This document shows, piece by piece, positions 31,081 through 39,545 of a DNA stretch of 44,506 bases. A program made the position numbers and the translations under genes. How positions within the stretch are numbered: position 1 is the stretch's first letter; each line of letters opens with the position of its first letter. The notes below the pieces were generated by a model that ran no database searches, was not told the origin of the DNA, and worked only from the letters and a program-made list of their open reading frames with translations. The DNA lies in the NCBI GenBank assembly GCA_025465135.1, contig JAODNA010000049.1, forward strand, positions 1 through 44,506, in the 5' to 3' direction. Source of the stretch: Frankiales bacterium. Lineage in GTDB: Bacteria; Actinomycetota; Actinomycetes; Mycobacteriales; SCTD01.

Positions 31081-31754
31081 CCGTCCTCCTGGTCGAACCG
31101 GAGCCGCCGGGTGATGACGTCGGCGGCTAGACGAGGAAGCGGGACGCCGTCACGGAACGCGCGAGCGCGCAACCTGCTCAGAGCGTCATGCCCGTTGAGA
31201 CCAGTCTGACCCATCACCATGCCCGTTGCCTGGTGTACCCGGTAGTCCAGATGGGGACCGACTTCCGACAGGGGAACGGCCTCCGGCGACTCGCGCTCGT
31301 CGTCGAGGAGGGCCACAGCAGCCGTATCCGCCGCGAGCAGGGCGGCGGGCAGCGACCCACGCGCCAGCCGGCCGGGAGCGCGGCTGTAGACGCTGAGGAC
31401 CCCCAGACGGATGCCGCCGACCCGAAGCGGGAGCGCCAGGAAGCGCCCCACCCTCGTGCGGGCGACGGCCTGCGCCAGCGCCGGCCACCGCTCGGTCGCC
31501 TCTTCGCGGAAGTCGTCGAGCGCCAGCACGGACTGCTCCGCGAAAGCCGTGAGAGACGGGCCTTCACCCAGGAGCGCCTGCTGGTCTTCGAGGTAGCGGG
31601 CCAGCTCATCGGTGGCAACGATGAGACTCGGCCCTGCGCTCCCGAACATGCTCGCCGCCGCGCCATCCGCCGACAGGGCGATGACCGCGGCCTCGCAGAC
31701 GTCGCGGAGCCGCGATGGCCGGCCCTGAACCCCGTCGTCAGCGCTCTCACTCAC
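31077..31754 (-). CDS. Second GAF-ANTAR protein, degenerate type
   Basis: A protein of 225 aa from GTG 31754; the longer frame is not domain-like. The GAF-like part (about 15-150) includes QALLGEGPSLTAFAEQ and FLALPLRVGGIRLGVLSVYS. The C-terminal ANTAR part (about 165-222) reads YRVHQATGMVMGQTGLNGHDALSRLR and ends with LAADVITRRLRF. The ANTAR core is shorter than in its neighbour. It overlaps the next gene by four bases. The two may act as a heterodimer. Confidence 0.85.
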   Translation of the reverse strand: MSESADDGVQGRPSRLRDVCEAAVIALSADGAAASMFGSAGPSLIVATDELARYLEDQQALLGEGPSLTAFAEQSVLALDDFREEATERWPALAQAVARTRVGRFLALPLRVGGIRLGVLSVYSRAPGRLARGSLPAALLAADTAAVALLDDERESPEAVPLSEVGPHLDYRVHQATGMVMGQTGLNGHDALSRLRARAFRDGVPLPRLAADVITRRLRFDQEDG

Positions 31755-31872
31755 GCGGGCCTGGTGGACGCGCGTCGGCGGCGGTACCTTGTCGGTGCGA
31801 TGCGCACCTGGCGCCCGCCGCCCTGCCGCTCCGGATCCCGGTGGCAGCGCCCGTCTCGGCGAGGGGATCCCC

Positions 31873-32076
31873 ATGGCCATCTGGGCCCGCGTGCTCGACT
31901 TGCAGGGCAGGTCCCGGCGCAACGCCCTCCAGGCCGCTGCCGGGCTGCACCGCCGTCGCGCGGAGGCCGCCGAGGCCCAGCAGGCCACCCAGGTCGTCGC
32001 GGCGAGCTACTCGAGCGACGCAGCGGCGGAGGCCGGGGATCGCCTGCTCGCTCGCGACACCTTCCCCGAGCGCTAG
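31873..32076 (+). CDS. Small Ala/Arg-rich protein of unknown function (67 aa)
   Basis: ATG 31873 has GAGGGG six bases upstream. The product, starting MAIWARVLDLQGRSRRNALQ, is predicted to be one or two charged helices rich in Ala, Arg and Gln. There is no signal or membrane segment. It diverges from the GAF-ANTAR operon (118-bp spacer), and its last four bases overlap the stop of the convergent gene at 32073. No family recognised. Confidence 0.5.
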   Translation: MAIWARVLDLQGRSRRNALQAAAGLHRRRAEAAEAQQATQVVAASYSSDAAAEAGDRLLARDTFPER

Positions 32077-32417
32077 GCACCGCGTGGATGGGGCCGGGAG
32101 CGGGCCCAGGCCCAGGCCGCCTCATCCGTCGGGTCCAGGCCGCCGTTGGACTGCATGAGCAGCGCCTCGTCACGATGGATCACCGCAAGGATCCGAGCCG
32201 TCGGCCACCAGCCGATGTCCATCAGGCACTCGGCCAGAGCGAGACGGGCGCGGAGAACGTCCTCCGACGCACCCAGCCTCACCTTCAGATCCAACGCTGA
32301 GGTCGCACGCCGATAGGCCTCGGCCGAGGCGACGATGGCCTCGTAGCTGTCCTCGTGCCCGTGCCCAGCCCCCTGGGACGAGGCAGGCACGTCGGGCATG
32401 TCTGGCAAGGCATTCAT
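32073..32417 (-). CDS. Unknown soluble protein (114 aa)
   Basis: From ATG 32417; the frame is open to 32483. The core (about 25-105) is helical: SYEAIVASAEAYRRATSALD, LRARLALAECLMDIGW and HRDEALLMQSNGG. It may be a small helical bundle or TPR-like. There is no signal or membrane segment. It is the gene downstream of the cytochrome b cluster on the same strand, after a candidate terminator. Confidence 0.5.
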   Translation of the reverse strand: MNALPDMPDVPASSQGAGHGHEDSYEAIVASAEAYRRATSALDLKVRLGASEDVLRARLALAECLMDIGWWPTARILAVIHRDEALLMQSNGGLDPTDEAAWAWARSRPHPRGA

Positions 32418-32465
32418 CGTGGGTCCCGCCCAAACCGAGGAGTGCGCGGCATGGGGGCGCAAGGT

Positions 32466-32493
32466 CCAGACAGACCCAGGCACGCTTGTCTGG
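32466..32493 (-). terminator. Inverted repeat after the cytochrome b cluster
   Basis: CCAGACA (32466-32472) and TGTCTGG (32487-32493) are perfect 7-bp arms 14 bp apart, 44 bases after the stop of the last gene of the cluster. It could equally be an operator for the gene starting at 32417. Confidence 0.4.
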
Positions 32494-32537
32494 TCACTGT
32501 CGCACGGATCGAGGTGGCTACCTATCCCACGGACGCG

Positions 32538-33545
32538 TCAGGTCCCGGCGTTGCGGTAGTAGTCGCGCCAGATGAGGCGGTGCACCGGGATCCAGCGGGG
32601 AATCGAGCGCACTCCCGGCAGGAACGGCACGCAGATGAGGCCGAGGCTGAGGACGCCCATCAGGGCCATGACCAGCGCGTCGGCGTTGCCGGAGGTCGAG
32701 AAGGGCTTCACCTGGTACCAGAACGTGTAGAGCCAGAGCCAGGCCTGGCCGGGGAAGCTGCCCGTCTCGTTCATCATCCCCCACTGCTCGCCGCTCAGGT
32801 GCTCCGCGGCAGCCTTGTCGCCGAGGTAGGCGCCGTCGGCGATGAAGAGCAGCGGTCGTGTGTAGTCGGACTGGTAGAAGCTGCCCTGGAGCAGCAGCGC
32901 ACCGTCCAACCCGCCGGTCTGGGCGAGAGCCAGCAGCCGAGCGATCATCACGGGGACGGGGCCGTAGGAACCGACCGCCACCTTCGCGGGGTCGTTGTCG
33001 GGGGCCTTCTGGAGAGCATCGTCGTACGACGAGGCCCAGCTCTGTCGCGCCTGCGGGGTGGCGCTGCCCCACTGCGCGAGGGCTGCGCTGAGAGCGGAGT
33101 CACCGGGGATGCCGGAGAGCGGTCGCACGACGAAGTCGGCTGCGCTGTCGATCGGGTGCGTGACACCGGCGATGTGCTGGAGGGAGACCGGGCCGATCTT
33201 CTGCGCGACGCCGGGAGTGTGTGTGTACGGCGCGCCGTACGTGGCCGTGCCGCTGGTTCCGTCGAGCTCCGTCGCGGCGGTGGCGACGAAGTCGTTCGGC
33301 GTCGACCGACTCCACGAGGACAGCGTGACCTGGTGAACGTCCGGTGAGGAGAAGACGGCGGCCAACGCGGCGGCGAGAAGGGAGACGACCACCAGCGCGA
33401 TGACGAACTCCTTGAGCAGGTCGTACTCCCGGTTGCGGCCGGCCCACGCGCCGGTCGTGTCGCGCGCGGCTGCTTCCGCCGTCCGGTGCTGCGAGGGAGC
33501 GAGTAGCACGGGAGTCGGGGGGTCGAGAAGCGGGACGGTGGTCAT
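32538..33545 (-). CDS. Two-TM membrane partner protein of the split cytochrome b
   Basis: A protein of 335 aa from ATG 33545, overlapping the stop of the cytochrome b gene (ATGA). It has only two convincing membrane helices, at about 45-66 and 287-310, joined by a region of about 215 residues that should lie outside. That region contains a motif-like block VSLQHIAGVTHPIDSAADF and a segment rich in aromatic residues (QAWLWLYTFWYQ) before helix 2. Subunit IV or the C-terminal half of cytochrome b would have three or four helices, so this is not an ordinary C-terminal half. Its position argues for a subunit of the same complex. Confidence 0.7.
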   Translation of the reverse strand: MTTVPLLDPPTPVLLAPSQHRTAEAAARDTTGAWAGRNREYDLLKEFVIALVVVSLLAAALAAVFSSPDVHQVTLSSWSRSTPNDFVATAATELDGTSGTATYGAPYTHTPGVAQKIGPVSLQHIAGVTHPIDSAADFVVRPLSGIPGDSALSAALAQWGSATPQARQSWASSYDDALQKAPDNDPAKVAVGSYGPVPVMIARLLALAQTGGLDGALLLQGSFYQSDYTRPLLFIADGAYLGDKAAAEHLSGEQWGMMNETGSFPGQAWLWLYTFWYQVKPFSTSGNADALVMALMGVLSLGLICVPFLPGVRSIPRWIPVHRLIWRDYYRNAGT

Positions 33546-34189
33546 ACCCGGGCCTCGTCGTCGATCGGCAGGTCCACCGGGTGGATCTCGAACGGCGGCA
33601 CGACGCCGCGCCGCCGTACCTGCAACACGTGGATGACGACGATCAGGCCGACGACCAACGGCAGCAGGAAGATGTGCCACATCAGCATCTGACCGAAGTC
33701 CATGACGTTGAAGCGCGAGCCGATCCCGAAGGAGTTCAGGCCGTCCTTGGCCTCTGTGCTGATGAACTGGGAGTCGAAGTTGGACTGGACGAGATAGCCG
33801 GTGAACGCGGCCCCGATCGAGCCCAGGAAGCACAGCGTCCCGGTCACCCAGGTCATCGCGCGCTTGCCGCGCCATGCAGCCATCCAGAACTTTCCCCACA
33901 GGTGGATGACCATGAACGCCATGAACAGCTCGACGCTCCACAGGTGCAGGCTGTTGACGTAGTGGCCCGTGCTCGAGCGATGCCACCACTGCGGGCCCTG
34001 GATGGCCAGCAGCGTGCCGGACGCCAGCACCACCAGGAGCGCGGCGATGGTCGCTACGCCGAACACGTAGATCCACGACGCCACGTAGATCGGCTGCTTG
34101 TCCGGCAGCAGCTGGTCGGGCGGGAAGCTCTTGGTCGCGCGGTCCCGGAGCCGGCCGGTCCAGGTGGGCGCGTGCGTCGCCGTCGTCAT
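33542..34189 (-). CDS. Cytochrome b N-terminal half (b6-type)
   Basis: A protein of 215 aa with four membrane helices. The haem ligands are H82 and H96 (LHLWSVELFM...VIHLWG), 14 apart, and H172 and H187 (WHIFLLPLVVGLIVVIHV), 15 apart. The 14/15 spacing is that of b6-type rather than mitochondrial-type cytochromes b. The usual Q-loop start GYLVQ is present after helix C. ATG 34189 overlaps the small membrane protein stop and its own stop overlaps the next gene, so the three are coupled. No Rieske or cytochrome c1/f gene is in the window. Confidence 0.9.
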   Translation of the reverse strand: MTTATHAPTWTGRLRDRATKSFPPDQLLPDKQPIYVASWIYVFGVATIAALLVVLASGTLLAIQGPQWWHRSSTGHYVNSLHLWSVELFMAFMVIHLWGKFWMAAWRGKRAMTWVTGTLCFLGSIGAAFTGYLVQSNFDSQFISTEAKDGLNSFGIGSRFNVMDFGQMLMWHIFLLPLVVGLIVVIHVLQVRRRGVVPPFEIHPVDLPIDDEARV

Positions 34190-34335
34190 CGGTGGCTCCG
34201 CCCCTTGGGGAAGGGGAGGACAAGGGCCAGCACGAAGAGCGTCAGCATGACGGCGATCACCACCGCGTTGGCGACGGAGATCTGCACGACCCACCAGTGC
34301 AGGTAGTGGCCTGGGGAATTGAGGTTCACGCTCAC
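34186..34335 (-). CDS. 49-aa single-pass membrane protein of the cytochrome b operon
   Basis: GTG 34335 is preceded by GAGGAG at six bases. The product has an aromatic N-terminus (LNSPGHYLHWWVVQIS) and one long helix (ANAVVVIAVMLTLFVLALV), then a basic tail (PKGRSHR). Its stop overlaps the cytochrome b start (ATGA). It is likely a small subunit of the cytochrome b complex, in the way that b6f and bc1 complexes carry very small subunits. Its coupling to the haem protein makes it convincing despite its size. Confidence 0.8.
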   Translation of the reverse strand: MSVNLNSPGHYLHWWVVQISVANAVVIAVMLTLFVLALVLPFPKGRSHR

Positions 34336-34384
34336 GGTGGCTCCTCACATGCGCAGCCTTGAAGGCTGGCGGACTCCTCGAGGG

Positions 34385-35812
34385 TCAGGCAGGAGGAGTT
34401 GCGGCACTAGGGCCGAAAGTCCCTGGTACTGCCGGCCTCGAGCGGATCGTGGCAGCGGCGAGCAGACCTCCCGCGGCAAGCAGGCCGGCGCTGATCAGCA
34501 TCGCGGCCCGGAACCCCTGCGAGAACACCGCGGCGTTGCGGTAGTCGTCGCCCGAGATCCCAACGACCGCCGGCAGTGCTGCCACCGCGAGCAGTGCCGC
34601 CGCGCGGGCGACGGCGTTGTTCACGCCGGACGCGATACCTGCGTGGCGAGTCGGAGCGGCGGCGAGCACGGTCGCCGTCAGCGGCGCCACCGTGGCCGAC
34701 AGCCCCAGACCGAGGACCACTGCCGCAGGCAGCACGTCGACGGCGTACGACGAACCGGGCCCGATCCCCCGCAGCATCACCAGTGCGACGGCGCAGAGCA
34801 GCGGACCGACCGTCATCGGAAGCCGCGGACCGATGCGTTGCGCCAGGGCCCCCGCGCGCGACGAGAGCAGCAGCATCGCGACCGTGACCGGCAACAGCGC
34901 CAGGCCAGCCGCGAGCGGCGTGAAGCCGGCGACGATCTGGAGGTCGAGCACCAGCAGCAGGAACACGACCCCGAGAGCGGCGTAGACCGCGAAGGTGACG
35001 AGGTTCGTCGCCGTGAACTGACGGTCCGCGAACAGGTCGAGCGGCAGCATCGGATGGCTGGATCGGCGCTCGACGACAACGAACGCGACGAGACCGACGA
35101 GTCCGATCAGCCCGGCGACGGTGGCGGCGGTCTTCGCGCCCCCGCCACCGAGACCGATCAGCGCGTACGTCGTGCCCGCCAGCCCGAGCGCTCCGACGAC
35201 AGCGCCCGCCACGTCCAGGCGCGGGTCCATGTCGCGGTCGAACGACTCCGGCACGTGGCGCAGCGCGACAACGACGACGACCGCTGCCAAGGGCAGGTTG
35301 ACGAGGAAGACCAGCCGCCACGAGACCTGCACGAGCACGCCGCCGAGGAAGGGCCCGATGGCGGCAGCCGCGCCACCCAGGCCGGACCACGCGCCGATGG
35401 CACGCGCCCGGTGGTCCGGTCGGAACGATGCCTGCATCAGGGCGAGACTGCCCGGCGTGAGGAGCGCCCCGCCGATCCCTTGCAGCATGCGCGCAGCAAC
35501 GAGGGTGCCGATGTTCGGCGCCAACCCGCAGAGCAGGCTTGCGACCGCGAACCAGATGGTGCCGACGACGAAGACCCTCCGCCGGCCGAAGCGATCGCCG
35601 AGTGCACCACCCAGGAGGATCAGGGACGCGAGCGTCAGGGTGTAGCCGTTGACCGTCCACTGCAATCCGGCGAAGTCGGCACCGAGGTCGGTACCCACGT
35701 GCGGCAGCGCGATGTTGACGACGGTCGCATCGATCTGGGCCAGTGCACTGCCGAGGACGGCGGCGAACAGCACCCACCTGCCCCGCGCCTCGTCGAGCGA
35801 AAGCTCAGCCAC
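34385..35812 (-). CDS. DHA2-family (EmrB/QacA-type) MFS exporter
   Basis: A protein of 475 aa from GTG 35812 with about fourteen membrane helices. The opening ALAQIDATVVNIALPHVG (motif D1) and WTVNGYTLTLASLILLGGALGDRFGRRRV (with motif A) are diagnostic of the 14-TM drug:H+ antiporter branch. The mid-protein GLGGAAAAIGPFLGG is motif C. It ends 49 bases before the 49-aa gene and begins 12 bases after the b561-like gene, so it may be in the same transcription unit as the cytochrome genes. The substrate is unknown. Confidence 0.93.
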   Translation of the reverse strand: MAELSLDEARGRWVLFAAVLGSALAQIDATVVNIALPHVGTDLGADFAGLQWTVNGYTLTLASLILLGGALGDRFGRRRVFVVGTIWFAVASLLCGLAPNIGTLVAARMLQGIGGALLTPGSLALMQASFRPDHRARAIGAWSGLGGAAAAIGPFLGGVLVQVSWRLVFLVNLPLAAVVVVVALRHVPESFDRDMDPRLDVAGAVVGALGLAGTTYALIGLGGGGAKTAATVAGLIGLVGLVAFVVVERRSSHPMLPLDLFADRQFTATNLVTFAVYAALGVVFLLLVLDLQIVAGFTPLAAGLALLPVTVAMLLLSSRAGALAQRIGPRLPMTVGPLLCAVALVMLRGIGPGSSYAVDVLPAAVVLGLGLSATVAPLTATVLAAAPTRHAGIASGVNNAVARAAALLAVAALPAVVGISGDDYRNAAVFSQGFRAAMLISAGLLAAGGLLAAATIRSRPAVPGTFGPSAATPPA

Positions 35813-35824
35813 GCGACGTGATCG

Positions 35825-36433
35825 TCACAGCCGGCCCTGCGTCCAGTCCGTGGCCACCACGAGCCCAATGATGGCGAGGAGGACGGCCGCGACGGCAATC
35901 ACGGCGAGCGCCGCCAGTCGTGCACGGACACCTGGGAGAGACGGCCCGCCCGCGAGTCGGAGCGCGGTGGTGAACCTGCCGAGCACGTGCAGACCCGTCG
36001 CCACGGCCCAGACGATGACACTTCCCTGGTGCAGCGTCAGGGGGGAGACACCGTTGCCCAGCACGTGGAACCACGCAGCGTCGCCGTCGGTGCGACCGAG
36101 CAGCGTGACGAGCACACCGGTGCCGAGTACGGCGAGCGTCCCGAGGACGACGAGCGGGCCGAGGAGCCGCAGGAAGAGGGGTGGCGGGCCGGCCCCGACG
36201 TAGGCGGCCGTGCCCGCGTAGTAGCGCAGGACCCGCCACCCGGTCGTGGCCGTCTTGGCCAGCGCAGGTGGGATGAGCAGAACGCCGAACGCGATGTGCC
36301 AGGAGATCAGGCCCTTGACGTCGAGCACGGTGACGAGCTCGGCAAGGAAGAGCACCAGGAGAAGCAGCCCGAGCCACGCCGTGAGCTGGGCGTTGCCCGC
36401 AGGCCCGGCGCCCGGCCCCACGACGGGGTCCAT
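35825..36433 (-). CDS. b561/ferric-reductase-like four-helix membrane cytochrome
   Basis: About 202 aa from ATG 36433; the frame is open to 36628, but that start would overlap the divergent gene. It has five helices. Candidate haem ligands are H46 (ISWHIAFG), H135 (TLHQGSVIVW) and H149 (GLHVLGR), with a further H123. H135 and H149 are 14 apart, as in haem-binding helices. It probably moves electrons across the membrane. It precedes the DHA2 gene by 12 bases and diverges from the YibE/F-like gene. Confidence 0.7.
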   Translation of the reverse strand: MDPVVGPGAGPAGNAQLTAWLGLLLLVLFLAELVTVLDVKGLISWHIAFGVLLIPPALAKTATTGWRVLRYYAGTAAYVGAGPPPLFLRLLGPLVVLGTLAVLGTGVLVTLLGRTDGDAAWFHVLGNGVSPLTLHQGSVIVWAVATGLHVLGRFTTALRLAGGPSLPGVRARLAALAVIAVAAVLLAIIGLVVATDWTQGRL

Positions 36434-36589
36434 CTGCTGCCGGCGTCCGAGTGCGGTCTCCACGAGCTCAACGACCGCGGGCGGGACGCTTCGGCCCGCG
36501 GACACGACGTCGATCCTGCCCGGTGCGGCTGAGAGCGACCTGAAAGCCCGCCGTCGAGCCGCAGTCACCGGGCCCCTACGGTCGAACCC

Positions 36590-37813
36590 ATGAGCGACGC
36601 CGCTGGACCACGGCACGCCGATGGGCATGCGTCACACTCCCACGGCGGTGCCGCAACGCCGGTGACGCGAGCGGTCCGGGTGGGTCTGGTGCTGGCGCTC
36701 GCGCCGTTCGTCGTCGCAACGGTCGCCGGCATCGTGTCGCTGTGGCCGCACAGCCACCACTTCCACACCCCTCCTGAGTTCCAGACCGCGGCCGGCGTCG
36801 ACGTCACCTACCCGCACGCGACCGTCAGCTCGATCGTCGCCACCGGCTGCCAGGGCAATCCCTCACCGGGGACGTCTGCCGCATGCGCCGTCGCGCACTT
36901 CCGCCTCACCTCCGGCGCCGGCCGCGGCAGCGACGCCGCGGTGCTGCTGACGCCCGGTGCGGGGGAACCGGCGCTGCATGTCGGCGACCACGTGATCCTG
37001 GCGCGAACGGCGGACGAGCAGGGACGTCCCGCCTACTACTTCGAGGACTTCGCGCGCGGGTTGCCACTGGTCGCGCTGGCAGCGGTGTTCGCCGTACTCG
37101 CCATCGCTGTGGGCCGCCTCCGTGGCTTCGCTGCGCTGCTCGGACTCGGCGTCGCCTTCACCGCTCTCGTGGAGTTCGTGCTGCCGGCTCTGCTTTCCGG
37201 ACGCAATCCAGCGCTCGTGGCACTGACGGCCGGATCCGCCGTGATGATCGTGGTGCTGTACCTCGGGCACGGCGTCAGCGCCCGCACGACCGTCGCCGTC
37301 CTCGGCACGCTCTGCGGGCTCGGCCTGGTCGGAGCGATCGGCCTCGCCGCGGTCGGGGGCACGCACCTGACCGGTCTCAGCTCGGATGACCTCACCGCGG
37401 TGCAGGCCGCCGCCCCGCACGTCGATGTCACCGGGATCCTGCTCGCGGGTCTGGTCATCGGTTCCCTGGGCGTGCTGAACGACGTGACCGTCACCCAGGC
37501 GAGCGCAGTCTGGGAGCTGCACGCGGCCAACCCGGTCCTCGGTCCGCGCCGGCTCTACGCAGCCGCGATGCGGATCGGACGCGACCACATCGCCTCGACG
37601 ATCTACACCCTGCTGCTCGCGTACGCCGGCGCCGCGCTGCCGGTCCTCATGCTGTTCACGCTCTCGAACCAGCCCTTGGGCGTCCTGGCCGGCAGCGACC
37701 TCGCTGCAAGCGACATCGTTCGCTCGCTGTGTGGCGCGATCGGCCTGCTGCTCGCCGTACCGCTCACCACCGTCATCGCGGTTGCGGCGGTAACGCACAC
37801 GCGCAAGCCCTGA
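36590..37813 (+). CDS. YibE/F-like multi-pass membrane protein
   Basis: A protein of 407 aa. A His-rich N-terminus (HADGHASHSHGG, later PHSHHFH) precedes the first helix, followed by an OB-like extracytoplasmic segment (about 62-145) with two Cys. Seven or so helices follow. The signature SLGVLNDVTVTQASAVWELH and the block IASTIYTLLLAYAGAALPVL are those of the YibE/F family, whose function is unknown. The His clusters suggest metal contact. It ends seven bases before the stop of the convergent membrane protein gene. Confidence 0.85.
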   Translation: MSDAAGPRHADGHASHSHGGAATPVTRAVRVGLVLALAPFVVATVAGIVSLWPHSHHFHTPPEFQTAAGVDVTYPHATVSSIVATGCQGNPSPGTSAACAVAHFRLTSGAGRGSDAAVLLTPGAGEPALHVGDHVILARTADEQGRPAYYFEDFARGLPLVALAAVFAVLAIAVGRLRGFAALLGLGVAFTALVEFVLPALLSGRNPALVALTAGSAVMIVVLYLGHGVSARTTVAVLGTLCGLGLVGAIGLAAVGGTHLTGLSSDDLTAVQAAAPHVDVTGILLAGLVIGSLGVLNDVTVTQASAVWELHAANPVLGPRRLYAAAMRIGRDHIASTIYTLLLAYAGAALPVLMLFTLSNQPLGVLAGSDLAASDIVRSLCGAIGLLLAVPLTTVIAVAAVTHTRKP

Positions 37814-37819
37814 TCGCTG

Positions 37820-38218
37820 TCACCCGACACCCGGCCGGGGCGTGTGGCTCGGGACCCGCTTACAAGGAGCGATGGGGGCGCGCGGGTCGACAGGCACCAC
37901 GATGCACATGTCGACCTCGCGATGCAGGCGATGCCAGGCGAGGGTCAGCCGGCCCGTCCGGGCGAAATCGGTTTCCGGCACGACACGCACATCCGAGGGC
38001 AGACGTCGGGCCACCGCCTGCAGCACACGGGCGTCACGCGGCGAGCGGTGCTGCTCTGCGGAGACGGTGACCAAGGCGCGCGAGAGCTCCTCGCGGGACT
38101 CCGCGAGGTGCTGCTTGCCCATGAGGAGCACGCCGGCGCCCAACGCCACCATGACGACAGAGAGAACAGCCAGCGTGACGCCGTAGATCGTGTCGCCGCG
38201 GCTTGTGCCGCCCGTCAT
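37820..38218 (-). CDS. Single-pass membrane protein of unknown function
   Basis: A protein of 132 aa. ATG 38218 overlaps the stop of the esterase gene (ATGA). One N-terminal helix (YGVTLAVLSVVMVALGAGVLLMG) is followed by an extracytoplasmic domain with an amphipathic helix (HLAESREELSRALVTVSAEQ) and two Cys (DMCIVV and APCKRV). No family recognised. Coupling to the esterase suggests a shared role at the envelope. Confidence 0.65.
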   Translation of the reverse strand: MTGGTSRGDTIYGVTLAVLSVVMVALGAGVLLMGKQHLAESREELSRALVTVSAEQHRSPRDARVLQAVARRLPSDVRVVPETDFARTGRLTLAWHRLHREVDMCIVVPVDPRAPIAPCKRVPSHTPRPGVG

Positions 38219-39504
38219 GGGCTCCGACTCGGCTGCGGCGTCAGTCTCGGCGTCGGGCTGGGCGCCCGCGCTGGCCGCGTGCTCGCCGAGGGGCCCGGTC
38301 TCGGGCTGCCCGTTGCGCCCGCGCGCGTTGATGGAGGCACGGACGCGCGCGGGCTAGCGGCCTTGGCCGGGTGAGGGCTGGGCATCGGGTACGGCGCGAA
38401 CGTTGCCGCCGGGCGGGGCTGGTCACGCGGGGCGTTGATGCCGGGCAGGGCCCACTCCAGGGCAGGCTGCAACGCCGCTTGCCAGTCAGGGAAGGTGTGC
38501 CGTCCGTGCGGCTGTGCGACGAGAGCGTCGTGCGGTCTTCGCCAGCCGTGCTCTCCGAGAAGGTTCCAGAAGCGCGTCGCCGCGCGAACACTGCTGTGGT
38601 CATCGGCTCCCGCAAGCAGGTAGAGGTCTACGCGTTCCGGTGGCCGGTGCGTCACCCACCAGTCCGGGCTGTGCTCGAGCCGGTCTTCGCGCGAGCGCCA
38701 CAGGTGTCGCGCATAGTGGTCGGAGATCGCTTGGGTGTACCCGTCGAGGCTGATGGCGGACGCGTACCACCTGGGGTTGCGCAGGGCGAGATCGACCGAG
38801 CAGTAGCCGCCTGTCGAGTAGCCCACCGCGACCCAGCGGCCGGGTTCGGCGCGGAAGGTCTTGTTGATCCACGAGCGGACGTCCGTCGTCAGGAAGGTCT
38901 CGTCGGCGATTCCGTCCTTCGTGTTGGTGCACTCCAGGGAGCGCGCGAGACCGCCGTTGGTGTCAGGTATGACAACGATGCTGGGGTGGATGTTGCCGAG
39001 CGCGATGCCGCGATCGAGCTCCTGGTCCAGGTGCAGCCCGAGGATCCAGTCGCTCGGCCGACCAGGGCTTCCCTGCAGGGCTTCGACGACGGGGAAGCTC
39101 GTGCTGGCGTAGAGAGGGTCCCGGTACTGCGGGGGAAGGTAGACGAACGCCCGCCGCGGTTTGATGCCGGCCAAGGGCGCCGGGATGTCCAGCTCGAGCA
39201 GCGTCCCGTGCTTGGCGTTGGTCTGGCTGACTGCAGGCGCTGCCGCCCGGGCCACGCTGAGTGGGTCGTGCGCCACGACAAGATCTCGGCTGTGGACGCC
39301 GGTGAGGTCCCGCCAGGACCGGTAGAAGCCGTAGTGGTCGTTGGTCCATGCCGCGGCCCCGGCAAGGACGAGGAGTGCAGCCGTCGCGGCCGCCCCGGCA
39401 CGCAAGGGCCAACGGGTCGAGGTGCTGCGCCGGAGCGCGAGGTACAGCAGCGCTTCCGCAGTGCAGGCGAGCAGCACGAGAAGCAGCGGACTCGTCAGTG
39501 GCAT
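38215..39504 (-). CDS. Membrane-anchored esterase D/antigen 85-like hydrolase with Pro-rich tail
   Basis: A protein of 429 aa from ATG 39504. Two N-terminal helices (PLLLVLLACTAEALLYLALR and AAATAALLVLAGAAAWTN) anchor it. The catalytic part has AFVYLPPQY, the nucleophile S230 in GYSTGG, an acid in LLAGADDHSS and a His near GRHTFPDW. The last 70 residues are Pro/Ser/Ala-rich and disordered. It is a putative extracellular esterase or acyltransferase. It diverges from a second secreted esterase at 39546, with 41 bp between starts. Confidence 0.83.
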   Translation of the reverse strand: MPLTSPLLLVLLACTAEALLYLALRRSTSTRWPLRAGAAATAALLVLAGAAAWTNDHYGFYRSWRDLTGVHSRDLVVAHDPLSVARAAAPAVSQTNAKHGTLLELDIPAPLAGIKPRRAFVYLPPQYRDPLYASTSFPVVEALQGSPGRPSDWILGLHLDQELDRGIALGNIHPSIVVIPDTNGGLARSLECTNTKDGIADETFLTTDVRSWINKTFRAEPGRWVAVGYSTGGYCSVDLALRNPRWYASAISLDGYTQAISDHYARHLWRSREDRLEHSPDWWVTHRPPERVDLYLLAGADDHSSVRAATRFWNLLGEHGWRRPHDALVAQPHGRHTFPDWQAALQPALEWALPGINAPRDQPRPAATFAPYPMPSPHPAKAASPRASVPPSTRAGATGSPRPGPSASTRPARAPSPTPRLTPQPSRSP

Positions 39505-39545
39505 GGCGGCGGTTCCACGCTGGCTGGGCCGGGCAGACTGTCCGC

